The notes under the pieces: generated by a model
What the model was told of the DNA's origin: nothing
Databases searched by the model: none
The model's input: only the letters and a program-made list of their open reading frames with translations
Position numbers and translations under genes: made by a program
Shown here: in pieces, positions 1 through 7,418 of the stretch
Numbering within the stretch: the stretch's first letter is position 1
How the letters are laid out: each line of letters opens with the position of its first letter
Origin: Planctomycetaceae bacterium
GTDB lineage: Bacteria > Planctomycetota > Planctomycetia > Pirellulales > Thermoguttaceae
Assembly: GCA_004556055.1 (NCBI GenBank)
Contig: SFIW01000052.1
Location: 1-16,852 of the forward strand
DNA: 16,852 nt
Direction: 5' to 3'

Positions 1-134
1 TCCCCAAGTTGTTCAATAGAAAGAGATTTGAGGTCTGTAGGAGAAGTAATCGACTGAAGAATCGAAGAAGTTATGGACGTCTCGTCGTTTATAGCAGACA
101 TATTGCAGACACAATCACGGGACTCTGATTTCAT
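1..134 (-). CDS. dxs: 1-deoxy-D-xylulose-5-phosphate synthase, N-terminal part (runs off the left edge)
   Basis: Only the first 44 codons are present; the gene continues beyond position 1. The visible end, SITSPTDLKSLSIEQLG, matches the usual N-terminus of DXS (a short helix with an xI.sP.dLk.Ls.eeL pattern). DXS condenses pyruvate and glyceraldehyde-3-phosphate with thiamine diphosphate in the first step of the MEP isoprenoid pathway. The ATG at 134-132 overlaps the ispA stop as ATGA, and a GAGAGG ribosome binding site lies five bases upstream, so this start is well supported; a second in-frame ATG is at 101-99. Placement directly after ispA is common in bacteria (xseB-ispA-dxs) and supports the call, as do the start and overlap. 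No catalytic residues are visible in this fragment. Confidence 0.75.
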   Translation of the reverse strand, partial: MKSESRDCVCNMSAINDETSITSSILQSITSPTDLKSLSIEQLG

Positions 135-1201
135 TGTTTCCTCTCTACAACGTAGTCGACAAGGTAGCGTAACGCTTGAAAAGCTAATGAATCAGAGTCA
201 AAGAAAGCGGACGCGCGCGACAAAACGTCCTTAGAACGCTCCGCGCATCGGTCGAGTAGCTCGACGGAAGTATCGACGCCGTAAAGAGACGGGTAAGTCA
301 ACTTTCCAGCCTCGACGTCTTTATGAACGCGTTTCCCCATAGACGCCTCAGAACCTCTCTCGTCAAGAAGATCGTCGGAAATTTGAAACGCCTGACCGAG
401 ATATTGGCCAAATTCTTCTAAAACAGAAACGCGTTCGTCGTCGCCTCCAACAGACAGCGCGCCAAGCTTTAAAGCCGCGACAATCAATGCGCCTGTTTTA
501 CGACGATGGATCTTGTGCAGTAAAGCCGCAAAGCCCGCTCTTCTAGGCTCCTCCGGAACATCTGTCAAGGAGTCGGACAATTCGTCGCTTGTCGAAACGG
601 CGATCGCCTCTCCTATCATATCATAGGCGCCTGTTCCATTCTTGATTGTAGACGCCCAAACCACGTCGTCTGCCTGGCCCCCAACCATTCCTTGAGGGCC
701 GATCGCTTGGGCCAAAATCCCGACGCATTTGGCGGAAATCAACGGATCTTTTATATCGGTCGCCAAAACCTCAAAAGCGAAAGCCTGCAATGCGTCGCCG
801 GCAAGGATCGCCGTCGCTTCGTCAAAGCGCCGATGACAGGTTGGCGCTCCTCTTCTCAAATCGTCGTTATCCATCGACGGTAAGTCGTCATGAATAAGAG
901 AATAAGAATGTACGGACTCAAGCGCCACGCATACGGGATATGCGTCTGCGCGACGCCCCCCGCAAAGTTCCGCCGCAATTAATGCTAGCGTCGGACGCAA
1001 TCTTTTGCCTGGCGCAAGAACGGAATAGCGCATCGCATTTGCCAATCGTAGGGGACAATCGCCGCTAAAATTTAGGCGAGAATCGAGGTGCGCGTCTGTC
1101 TCTCTCTTCAATTCAGCTAAATAGGTCGAAATCCCCGAACTACTTGTGGAGAGATTCATATCTGACGTCAAATCTGCTTGATGGTTCATATCACTGTTCA
1201 T
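131..1201 (-). CDS. ispA: Polyprenyl (farnesyl/geranylgeranyl) diphosphate synthase
   Basis: This is a cytosolic trans-prenyltransferase that extends DMAPP with IPP to short-chain diphosphates. Counting from the ATG at 1201, the first Asp-rich motif DDLPSMDNDD is at about residues 105-114 and the second, QISDDLLDE, at about 273-281. GKRLRP (IPP binding, about 65-70), GMVGGQ (about 171-176) and HRRKTGAL (about 232-239) are also present. The DDxxSMD spacing with YSLIHDD in front is the bacterial short-chain type. The segment between GGQ and HRRKT is 55 residues, against about 20 in E. coli IspA, so there is a Ser/Thr/Asp-rich insertion of about 35 residues. The frame is open to a TTG at 1273, 11 bp after the xseB stop, but no ribosome binding site is seen there and the extra 24 residues look unconserved. 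ATGs at 1201, 1189 and 1159 are alternatives, so the start is uncertain. Cotranscription with xseB and dxs is likely. Confidence 0.93.
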   Translation of the reverse strand: MNSDMNHQADLTSDMNLSTSSSGISTYLAELKRETDAHLDSRLNFSGDCPLRLANAMRYSVLAPGKRLRPTLALIAAELCGGRRADAYPVCVALESVHSYSLIHDDLPSMDNDDLRRGAPTCHRRFDEATAILAGDALQAFAFEVLATDIKDPLISAKCVGILAQAIGPQGMVGGQADDVVWASTIKNGTGAYDMIGEAIAVSTSDELSDSLTDVPEEPRRAGFAALLHKIHRRKTGALIVAALKLGALSVGGDDERVSVLEEFGQYLGQAFQISDDLLDERGSEASMGKRVHKDVEAGKLTYPSLYGVDTSVELLDRCAERSKDVLSRASAFFDSDSLAFQALRYLVDYVVERKQ

Positions 1202-1284
1202 TAGTTGCTTCGCAGAAATCAAAAGAGGACGAATAGAAAACGCTTTCCTCAAAAAGAAGGAGAAGAGTGGCAATCACGCGTAAT

Positions 1285-1647
1285 TCATTCCTGTTCAGAT
1301 TCTGAAACATTCACAAAACTCCCCTGTGAATCGACCGACGCTCCCGCAGATGAATCCTGACGCCCCGCCACGTCCTCTTTAGAACGTAATTCGTCGTCGT
1401 TAAGCGTCTCAAATTGAGGAGTCCCAGAAGTATCGACTCCTTTAAGAATCTCGATTCTTTTAGTAGCGTCGTCTAATTTAGCGCGACACACCCGGACAAG
1501 TCCCACCGCCTTCTCATAAAGGGCCAGGGAATCTTCCAGACTTCCGCGTCCCGATTCCAGCTCCGCCAAAACCTCTGTGATTTGCTGGTAAGCTTCTTCG
1601 AAAGAAATACTATCGAAAGGCTGATTACCGTCTAAAAATTCATCCAC
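1285..1647 (-). CDS. xseB: Exodeoxyribonuclease VII small subunit
   Basis: XseB is the small helical subunit that binds the long coiled coil of XseA in exonuclease VII, which degrades single-stranded DNA. The conserved core is at about residues 13-70: SFEEAYQQITEVLAELESG, then SLEDSLALYEKAV, and a helix ending AKLDDATKRIEILKG. This covers the whole family domain (usually 60-80 residues). The remaining 50 residues form an acidic, Ser-rich tail of low complexity. The start is GTG at 1647: AAGGTG lies five bases upstream, and the nearby ATG at 1643 is out of frame. It is the first gene of the ispA/dxs cluster and lies behind the terminator of the cyclophilin gene. xseA is not in this window. Confidence 0.92.
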   Translation of the reverse strand: MDEFLDGNQPFDSISFEEAYQQITEVLAELESGRGSLEDSLALYEKAVGLVRVCRAKLDDATKRIEILKGVDTSGTPQFETLNDDELRSKEDVAGRQDSSAGASVDSQGSFVNVSESEQE

Positions 1648-1680
1648 AATTCACCTTCAAAATCATAGAGCGCATGATAG

Positions 1681-1719
1681 AGCTCATAAGAAAATAAGGC
1701 GTCGCTAAAGACGCCTTAT
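1681..1719 (-). terminator. Rho-independent terminator of the cyclophilin gene
   Basis: A perfect 10-bp inverted repeat (ATAAGGCGTC at 1694-1703, GACGCCTTAT at 1710-1719) has a 6-nt loop. Read on the minus strand it is followed by TTTCTTAT. It lies about 50 bp after the cyclophilin stop and just before xseB, so it separates the two transcripts. Any xseB promoter must then lie within about 1648-1693, where I see a TATGAT-like box but no convincing -35. Confidence 0.75.
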
Positions 1720-1771
1720 GATCTCAATCAAACCCTAGTCATACATGCCATATCTACCAGTCATAAAAGAC

Positions 1772-2209
1772 TCACTCGACGTCAACCACCACGACCTTGG
1801 TCATCTTGTCGCCCTGTTTGACGGCGTTTACGACGTCCTGACCTTCGATAACCTTGCCGAAAACGGAATGGTGACCGTCTAACCAAGGACACGCGACGTG
1901 AGTGATGAAAAACTGAGAACCATTGGTGTTAGGACCGGCATTCGCCATCGACAAAGTACCGGGGCCATCGTGGCGAAGGTCAGGATGGAATTCGTCCTCA
2001 AACGTATATCCCGGTCCCCCCGTTCCATTTCCTCTCGGATCCCCGCCTTGGATCATAAAATCGCTAATGACGCGATGAAAAATGAGACCGTCATAGAAAC
2101 CGCTATTGGCAAGTTTCTCGAAATTAGCGACTGTTTTCGGAGCTTTATCGGCGAACAATTCAAGTTTAATCGTTCCGCGTGGGGTCTCAATCGTTGCGAT
2201 TTTTGTCAT
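1772..2209 (-). CDS. Peptidyl-prolyl cis-trans isomerase, cyclophilin type
   Basis: A 145-residue single-domain cyclophilin that catalyses cis-trans isomerisation of X-Pro bonds during folding. Family motifs are in order: FHRVISDFMIQGGDP (catalytic Arg in FHRV, then the MIQGGD Gln), TLSMANAGPNTNGSQFFIT, and WLDGHHSVFGKVIEG with the ligand-pocket Trp and His. No signal peptide is visible, so it is probably cytoplasmic, like PpiB. The frame is open to 2281, but the ATG at 2209 has AGAGGAA nine bases upstream and starts MTKIATIETPRG, the usual cyclophilin beginning, so the longer reading is rejected. It appears monocistronic, with a candidate promoter at 2280-2307 and a terminator at 1681-1719. 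Confidence 0.95.
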   Translation of the reverse strand: MTKIATIETPRGTIKLELFADKAPKTVANFEKLANSGFYDGLIFHRVISDFMIQGGDPRGNGTGGPGYTFEDEFHPDLRHDGPGTLSMANAGPNTNGSQFFITHVACPWLDGHHSVFGKVIEGQDVVNAVKQGDKMTKVVVVDVE

Positions 2210-2279
2210 TTTAAAAAATTCCTCTATAAGCACAGGAACCCAACTGTATTCTATGAAAAGTCCAGACGACTCAGTTTCC

Positions 2280-2307
2280 ATTGTATACTCACTGAGGCAA
2301 TTATCAA
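2280..2307 (-). promoter_or_regulatory. Candidate sigma-70-type promoter of the cyclophilin gene
   Basis: On the minus strand TTGATA (2307-2302) and TACAAT (2285-2280) are separated by 16 bp. They are 70-100 bp upstream of the cyclophilin start. A 7-bp inverted repeat, AGTTTCC (2273-2279) and GGAAACT (2309-2315), brackets both boxes and could be an operator. This is pattern matching only. Confidence 0.35.
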
Positions 2308-2344
2308 GGGAAACTCAATTCGAAATTGTAGACTTAAAATCTCG

Positions 2345-3247
2345 TCAGTCCGTTCCGAAACGTTCTACAATCCCCACTAAGTCTTCAAATTTTTCCTTCG
2401 GACACATATGCGTCGCATTCGATAAAGTTTCAAGCGTCCCTTGCGGAAGACGATTAACCAGCCATTCTCCCGTCCGAGGAGAATAGAAAGAACCGGGCTC
2501 CGCAAAAATACACTTCGTTGGCACGTCTATCTTTTCGATTATATGCAACCAATTTCCACCAGTCATGCTCTCCCAATATAAACGCTCCAAACGACGCTGA
2601 TCTTCTGAAGCTTCTTTAAAAAATACTTTACGTATAAAGCGTTCGCGTAACCCGGTTATTTTAAGCGCTCGGTCAAACCATCCGTCCAGATCGTCGGAAT
2701 CGGGAAAATCTGCCGGTATTCCAACCGAAACAGGTGTCGAGGCTCGAACAAAGAAACTTAGATGAAAAAGCGGAGGATTATCTTCTATAACATGAAGATC
2801 GTGTTCGTAATCCTGGGAGGTATACAGTCCCTGCCATAATCCGAGATTCCAAGAGGAATCGTTTATCAATTTAGGATTCGTATCGAGTAGAACAAGTCGA
2901 CCGATACGTTCGGAACCAAATTGTTCGAAATAAGAAAAGGCGACAGATCCTCCCATGGAATAGCCTACGAGAACCACGTCGTCAAGATTCAAGGCGCATA
3001 AAAGGCTGTGTAAATCACGCGCGGATTCTTCAACGCCCCCTTTCGGAGTATAGGGAGTCTTTCCATATCCGCGATGGTCAAAAAGGACGCAATGAAAACG
3101 CTCGCTCCAACGCAACGCATGGGGATAAGCCATTTCAACAGTGTCGCCAAAACCAACGACATAGACGAGGGGACGGCCCTCCCCAAGTTCAATATAGAAA
3201 ATTTCTTCGTTATCGTAAGACTTAAACGACTTATATTCAATCATCAT
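2345..3247 (-). CDS. Alpha/beta-fold hydrolase
   Basis: A 300-residue cytoplasmic alpha/beta hydrolase, close to the typical family length. It has the oxyanion-side strand PLVYVVGFGD, the DHRGYG turn (57-62), and the nucleophile elbow GYSMGG with Ser97. The last strand ends in NATHM, giving His280 as catalytic base. The acid after strand 7 is not the usual GxxD: the sequence is FAEPGSFYSP, so Glu250 is the likely triad acid, with Asp122 (LLDTNP) as an alternative. The cap region at about 125-230 is rich in aromatic and acidic residues and gives no clear substrate. It could be an esterase, lactonase or thioesterase. It follows hflX by 50 bp on the same strand, so it is probably cotranscribed. 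The start is a double ATG with no clear ribosome binding site. Confidence 0.85.
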   Translation of the reverse strand: MMIEYKSFKSYDNEEIFYIELGEGRPLVYVVGFGDTVEMAYPHALRWSERFHCVLFDHRGYGKTPYTPKGGVEESARDLHSLLCALNLDDVVLVGYSMGGSVAFSYFEQFGSERIGRLVLLDTNPKLINDSSWNLGLWQGLYTSQDYEHDLHVIEDNPPLFHLSFFVRASTPVSVGIPADFPDSDDLDGWFDRALKITGLRERFIRKVFFKEASEDQRRLERLYWESMTGGNWLHIIEKIDVPTKCIFAEPGSFYSPRTGEWLVNRLPQGTLETLSNATHMCPKEKFEDLVGIVERFGTD

Positions 3248-3297
3248 GAATCGTTCGCATTCCGAATCTAAAAGAATTGCAAAGGCGCATATGAATC

Positions 3298-4809
3298 CTA
3301 TTTATTCTCAAAATAAGGCTTCGCGTCGCAAGCGCCTATTCTAACGACGATATTATTCACCGCTCGCAAACGTTCAACGGCGAATTTAGGGAGACGCGCA
3401 TGAAAAGTAACAAGTCCGTTAGGATCATATTCGCGCGACGTCACTTCTCCATCGCGCGCAAGAGAAGCCGCAGTACGCCCGTCGGAGATGGGTAACTCAA
3501 CATAAACGTCAAGGAATTCTCGACTAAGAGCGGAACTTACCGCCGCCGTCATTCGTTCCAATCCTTCTCCCGTTTTCGAACTGATAGGAATAGCGGTTGG
3601 GAAAACCTCAAGAAGATGCGTCAACGTCGCTGAAGACGGTATCGCGTCGATTTTATTCAAAACTAAAATCTCGTCCTTCTCGTGAATACCAAGATACTCA
3701 AGAACTTTGTGAGCCGCTCGGATTTGTTCAACCACGTCTGAAGCGCTCGCGTCCGCCACGTGAATAAGAAGATCAGCGGTGGTCGCTTCTTCGAGGGTCG
3801 CGCGGAAGCTAGCAACAAGATGGTGCGGCAATTCTCGAACAAATCCCACGGTGTCGCTTAAAAGGACGGGGCCCCAACCGGGGAGAGACCAGCGTCGAGT
3901 CCTTGTGTCGAGGGTGGCGAAGAGCATATCCTTAGCCAACACTCCCGCGCCGGTCATCGCGTTGAGAAGCGAACTTTTACCCGCGTTCGTGTATCCGACA
4001 AGACATACCCGTCGAGACTGCGATCGTCCTTCAATCTCCCTCTTTTTTCGACTATGTATCTCGGTCAACTCGCGTTTCAATTCGACAATGCGCTTTTGAG
4101 CGATACGACGGTCGACCTCCAGTTGCTTTTCTCCGGGACCACGCAACCCTACGCCCCCGACGGTTTGTCGTTCCAAGTGCGTCCACATGCGCTTCAGGCG
4201 CGGCAACGAATACTCCAGTTGCGCAAGTTCGACGGCTAATCGCGCCTCCCGTGTTCGTGCGCGACTTGCAAAAACGTCCAAGATAAGTTCCGTTCGGTCA
4301 ATTACTTTCACCTGAAGACGTTTTTCGAGGTTGCGCGTTTGTCCCGGCGCGAGTTCGCGATCAAAAATAACCACCTGCGCGTCGTACATTTGAACTAACT
4401 CTTCGAGTTCCTCTAATTTACCGCTTCCTAGGCAATACGCTACGTCTGGAGTCGCGCGTCTCTGAATCAATTCGCCGACAGGAATAACTCTTGCCGCCTC
4501 CGCTAACCCAGCAAGTTCCGCAAGAGGCTCGCCACCGAGTCCTTCGTCTGGTCTATACACGCCAACCAAAATAGCTCTCTCATAGGCGACGCTAACTTCT
4601 CGCGTCGTTTGATCCACTAAGGTCGACGCGTCCATGCGCGAAGCTATATCATCGGATTTAATATGTCGGCGAGAATCTTCTCCTTTGCGTTCTTCGTCGC
4701 TGACCGACATCCAATCTTCCAAACTTATTCCACCGTCATTCGAACCCAACTTGAAGGAAAAAGAGCCGCCTTCGTTGTCTTGTAGAAATTCTTCTTCTTC
4801 GTTTTTCAT
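3298..4809 (-). CDS. hflX: GTPase HflX (ribosome-associated)
   Basis: HflX binds the 50S subunit and splits stalled or heat-damaged ribosomes. Residues from about 78 are canonical: the HflX N-terminal domain (RAILVGVYRPDE, CLGSGKLEEL, DRELAPGQTRNLE), the linker GGVGLRGPGEKQLEVDRR (about 218-235), P-loop GYTNAGKS (272-279), G3 DTVGF (319-323), G4 NKID (385-388) and G5 SSKTG (410-414). A further domain of about 80 residues follows. The first 75 or so residues are an acidic, Ser/Asp-rich extension that most HflX proteins lack. No ribosome binding site is seen at the ATG at 4809, and in-frame Met34 and Met59 are alternative starts, so the length of the extension is uncertain. It lies between the RDD gene (42 bp upstream) and the hydrolase. 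Confidence 0.95.
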   Translation of the reverse strand: MKNEEEEFLQDNEGGSFSFKLGSNDGGISLEDWMSVSDEERKGEDSRRHIKSDDIASRMDASTLVDQTTREVSVAYERAILVGVYRPDEGLGGEPLAELAGLAEAARVIPVGELIQRRATPDVAYCLGSGKLEELEELVQMYDAQVVIFDRELAPGQTRNLEKRLQVKVIDRTELILDVFASRARTREARLAVELAQLEYSLPRLKRMWTHLERQTVGGVGLRGPGEKQLEVDRRIAQKRIVELKRELTEIHSRKKREIEGRSQSRRVCLVGYTNAGKSSLLNAMTGAGVLAKDMLFATLDTRTRRWSLPGWGPVLLSDTVGFVRELPHHLVASFRATLEEATTADLLIHVADASASDVVEQIRAAHKVLEYLGIHEKDEILVLNKIDAIPSSATLTHLLEVFPTAIPISSKTGEGLERMTAAVSSALSREFLDVYVELPISDGRTAASLARDGEVTSREYDPNGLVTFHARLPKFAVERLRAVNNIVVRIGACDAKPYFENK

Positions 4810-4851
4810 CGAATTTACGTAAATATTAAAAATTAGCTTTCTATGGTAATT

Positions 4852-5646
4852 TCAGGAGTTGTTTAAGGTCTTTTGCCACAACGCGCAAAGAAAAGCGTCG
4901 GGATCAACTTGATATGAAAAACTCATCCTGCGCGCAAGCGCTCCTGCAAGAGGAGCGGCAAGTTCATAACGTCTCGCGGGGGCCGTGTCAAGCCTTCGCG
5001 CCAGGTAAATGGAAAGAGCGCCGCGTAAGCTTTCGCTAACGACAAACTCGTCCGGTATATGAGAAGCAATTGTCAAAATTTTTTCCTCATTAAAGGATAT
5101 CGGACGCTTCTTTTCCTTCATCACGCGTTCATTAACGACGATTGTACCCGCAACGAGATCCCCTAATCGGGCCATTCGATCTGTTTTTCCCATAACAACG
5201 ACCATAAACGGGGCCAGCGCCCAGTCCGCCGCGCGCAAAATATTGCGTAAAAACGCTTGCTCTACGCTAATTGCGCCCTCCGAAATCGTAACGGTTCTCA
5301 ACCCGCAGATCATTTTTCCGAACGTTCTTCCAGAAAAGAGCGCCTCGCATGTCGCATTCCAAAACCATATGGAAAAAAAGATGTTTGCGATACCGAAGGT
5401 CCAAAATAACGCAATCAAGACGTCCTCCCACTTTCCGTCAACCATCCGAAGAATCTGCATGGATAAAAACGCTGCGCCCACAGAGGACAAAACCAGCCAC
5501 GCAAAAATGATCGTAACGTCCCATAACCAGGCCCAAAGACGTAGAAAAGGACCGGCAATCACATACCGGAAAAGAATATTCTCAGGGGCGATCACGTCAT
5601 ACGTCACGTCTAACGGTTTGTACGAAACGCCATTCTGCGTCGTCAT
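4852..5646 (-). CDS. RDD family integral membrane protein
   Basis: The 264-residue protein has an RDD domain at about residues 25-175. The first helix is WAWLWDVTIIFAWLVL (an RDD-type Arg...Asp pattern), a second hydrophobic segment is ALFWTFGIANIFFSIWFW, the conserved loop is GRTFGKMICGLRTV, a third helix follows RNILRAADW, and the domain closes with RLGDLVAGTIVV. The transported or sensed substrate of RDD proteins is mostly unknown. The last 80 residues are soluble and helical (around ASHIPDEFVVSESLRG) and probably face the cytoplasm. The start has AAGGGA ten bases upstream. It is the first gene of the probable RDD-hflX-hydrolase transcript; whether that order is functional or incidental is not clear. 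Confidence 0.88.
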   Translation of the reverse strand: MTTQNGVSYKPLDVTYDVIAPENILFRYVIAGPFLRLWAWLWDVTIIFAWLVLSSVGAAFLSMQILRMVDGKWEDVLIALFWTFGIANIFFSIWFWNATCEALFSGRTFGKMICGLRTVTISEGAISVEQAFLRNILRAADWALAPFMVVVMGKTDRMARLGDLVAGTIVVNERVMKEKKRPISFNEEKILTIASHIPDEFVVSESLRGALSIYLARRLDTAPARRYELAAPLAGALARRMSFSYQVDPDAFLCALWQKTLNNS

Positions 5647-6000
5647 TTTCTGTCCCTTATGATCCTTCCTGCAAATCCGATCCTAACGTCAATCAATCCG
5701 AACTTGTTAGTCGCTCATTCTGTCACAAACTTAGGCCATTATACAAAAAAAACAGAAAAAAAAAACAGAAAATGTGATCTAAATTCCAAATAAAGAACCA
5801 ATCTTCCTTTACGTGTTCTTTCAGAATATTGCTATTTCATGATAAAACACCCTTTACCAGAATGACGAAATTTTCAATAATACCTCAGCGTTGGTGATGA
5901 AAAATCCCTCAACAACAAGGAATTTTAACGCCGTATCTGAATGATTGGGGACGTCCGAAGAGGTTGGAGTTCCCCGAGCATCACTACCCAGGAGTTACTC
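5647..6000. other. Divergent intergenic spacer with A/T tracts and candidate promoters
   Basis: The 354 bp between the divergent RDD and secreted-protein genes hold no convincing gene. On the minus strand, TATAAT (5743-5738) lies about 85 bp ahead of the RDD start. It is preceded by long T tracts (5745-5752 and 5756-5765 on the plus strand read as A8 and A10 interrupted by CAG) that could act as an UP-element, but no good -35 is present. On the plus strand, TTTACC (5853-5858) and AATAAT (5876-5881) with a 17-bp gap are a weak promoter candidate for the secreted protein. Confidence 0.4.
5738..5743 (-). promoter_or_regulatory. Candidate -10 box (TATAAT) for the RDD-hflX-hydrolase transcript
   Basis: A perfect TATAAT on the minus strand, about 92 bp upstream of the RDD start codon. 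The spacer and -35 region consist of T tracts interrupted by CTG, so recognition would rest on the -10 box and an UP-like element. No operator is evident. Confidence 0.35.
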
Positions 6001-7281
6001 ATGAAACGACTCGTTCTCTTCGCATTAGCGATTGTGTCGGCTTTCGCGCTTCCGTCAGCCGTTAAAGCCCAAGAATTTGTCCCTCTGGTGCAACCGGAAA
6101 CCACTTCAGTCACTCGTGTCAATCTCGATAAATTGGATTCCGCGACTCTGACCTCGCAAACGGAAAAAATCGCGAACGCGGCGCTTGATTTCTTTGTCCC
6201 CGACGCGGAACAAGCGGAAGAAATGAAGCAAGCTGTTCCGGTTGTCAAGCTAGTTCTTGGACAATACCTTGAAACGTATGTTCAACCTCTTAAAGACGCG
6301 GGAGTCCGCAATTTTTACATAATTTTTGACAAATCCGACGATCCTGCCGAAATCTCCTATCCCTATTTGGCATTCCCGACAAGCGATCTTACGGAAGATC
6401 AATTGAGCGAAGTCAGAAACGTCATGAAAACGATTAACCAGCAGGTTAATTCCGTTATCAAATATCGTTTCGTTCGAAACAACTTCTTCTTCGTTATGAT
6501 CACTCCCGCCGAAAATGACGATGAAGACGAAATCAAAGCTTATGTGAAGAAACACTTTTCGAAGCTCAATACAGTCGAAAAAGCCGAGTTTACGGAAGGT
6601 TTTGAAAACATTGATCCCGACGCTGTTATCGCGACGGTCAGCCTTCCCGTCTATAGCGAAGAAGAATTTACGAATGCGGTTGCTCAGGTTTCCAGTCTTC
6701 TCGACGCTACCGAGACTCCCTTCGGCGACGAAATCATAGACACACTCGAAAACATTGGAGAACTCTGCGCTAAAATTCAGGGACACGTTCGCTATGCGAC
6801 CACTTCAGTCAATTTGGATCAATTAGAGATTGTTCAGAAAACGTATTTGAAATCAGAAGAATCTGCGGCGGAATGGCAGAAATTGACTAACGACGTCGTT
6901 GACAAAATCTTCTCAACGCTCTCCCAGGCTGCGGAGAAAGCCCTTTCTGACAAAGAGTTTAACCAAATTGGCGTAACCGTTGAAGAAGCCAAAGACCTTC
7001 TCTCCACCGTGGAAGAGTTAACGCGCGCTTGCTCCGCCACGACGGCTGAGGGAAGCGCCGTCGTCTGGAAGATGAACGAACAATTCTGGTCCGACAAAAA
7101 GCCGCTGATCAAAGACTTGACGGAAAAAATCAACGCGCTGGCGGCTAAATACTCCGCAAACGATGAAGCTGACGCCGACGTGGAAGACGCTGACGTGGAA
7201 GACGCCGACGTAGAGGATTTAGACGTCGAATTTGAGGGAGATGAAGATCTGGGCGCCAGCGACGATGTGATTGTCGAATGA
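6001..7281 (+). CDS. Secreted protein of unknown function with acidic repeat C-terminus
   Basis: I do not recognise this 426-residue protein. It starts with a clear Sec signal peptide (MKRLVLFALAIVSAFALPSA, probable cleavage after VKA at residue 23), so it should be exported. The body (about 24-385) is mostly helical and acidic with no cysteine-rich or catalytic motif that I can name. About the last 40 residues are strongly acidic and include DADVE-type repeats. The start is set by AGGAG six bases before the ATG at 6001; the frame is open further upstream to 5941, but that would bury the signal peptide. The gene is flanked by a divergent spacer and a strong terminator, so it is probably monocistronic. 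Secreted planctomycete proteins of this size are often lineage-specific. The acidic tail could bind cations or a basic surface, which is speculation. Confidence 0.85.
   Translation: MKRLVLFALAIVSAFALPSAVKAQEFVPLVQPETTSVTRVNLDKLDSATLTSQTEKIANAALDFFVPDAEQAEEMKQAVPVVKLVLGQYLETYVQPLKDAGVRNFYIIFDKSDDPAEISYPYLAFPTSDLTEDQLSEVRNVMKTINQQVNSVIKYRFVRNNFFFVMITPAENDDEDEIKAYVKKHFSKLNTVEKAEFTEGFENIDPDAVIATVSLPVYSEEEFTNAVAQVSSLLDATETPFGDEIIDTLENIGELCAKIQGHVRYATTSVNLDQLEIVQKTYLKSEESAAEWQKLTNDVVDKIFSTLSQAAEKALSDKEFNQIGVTVEEAKDLLSTVEELTRACSATTAEGSAVVWKMNEQFWSDKKPLIKDLTEKINALAAKYSANDEADADVEDADVEDADVEDLDVEFEGDEDLGASDDVIVE
7171..7230 (+). repeat. Four 15-bp tandem repeats encoding DADVE-like units
   Basis: Units at 7171-7185, 7186-7200, 7201-7215 and 7216-7230 encode DADVE, DADVE, DADVE and the degenerate DLDVE. 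The first three differ only at third-codon positions, which fits a recently expanded in-frame coding repeat in the acidic tail of the secreted protein. Confidence 0.8.
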
Positions 7282-7353
7282 TTCAGAACAACCGCGTATA
7301 ATTCACGTAAACAAATCAAACAAGACCGAGCGACTATCGCTCAGTCGTCATCG

Positions 7354-7386
7354 AAATAAGGGGGAGCCAATCCCCCTTATTTTTTA
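7354..7386 (+). terminator. Rho-independent terminator after the secreted protein gene
   Basis: AAATAAGGGGGA (7354-7365) and TCCCCCTTATTT (7371-7382) form a 12-bp stem with a 5-nt loop, running into a six-T tract on the plus strand. On the minus strand the stem is followed by TTATTTCG, so it may also stop the convergent M16 protease transcript. Confidence 0.88.
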
Positions 7387-7418
7387 TCCCGTTTTCTCCG
7401 CCCGGTGTTTCTCAGACG

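Noticed and set aside
1898..2486. Plus-strand open frames of 126-160 codons over the cyclophilin and hydrolase genes
   Set aside because: They are antisense to the cyclophilin and hydrolase genes with recognisable family motifs, and no ribosome binding site or domain supports them.
5745..5765. A8 and A10 tracts as an IS or phage remnant
   Set aside because: No inverted repeats, target duplication or coding remnant is present; they are better explained as an A/T-rich upstream promoter element.
6250..6786. A 178-codon minus-strand frame inside the secreted protein gene
   Set aside because: Antisense shadow of a gene with signal peptide, ribosome binding site and terminator; Phe/Asn/Asp-rich reading typical of reverse-strand GAA/GAC codons.
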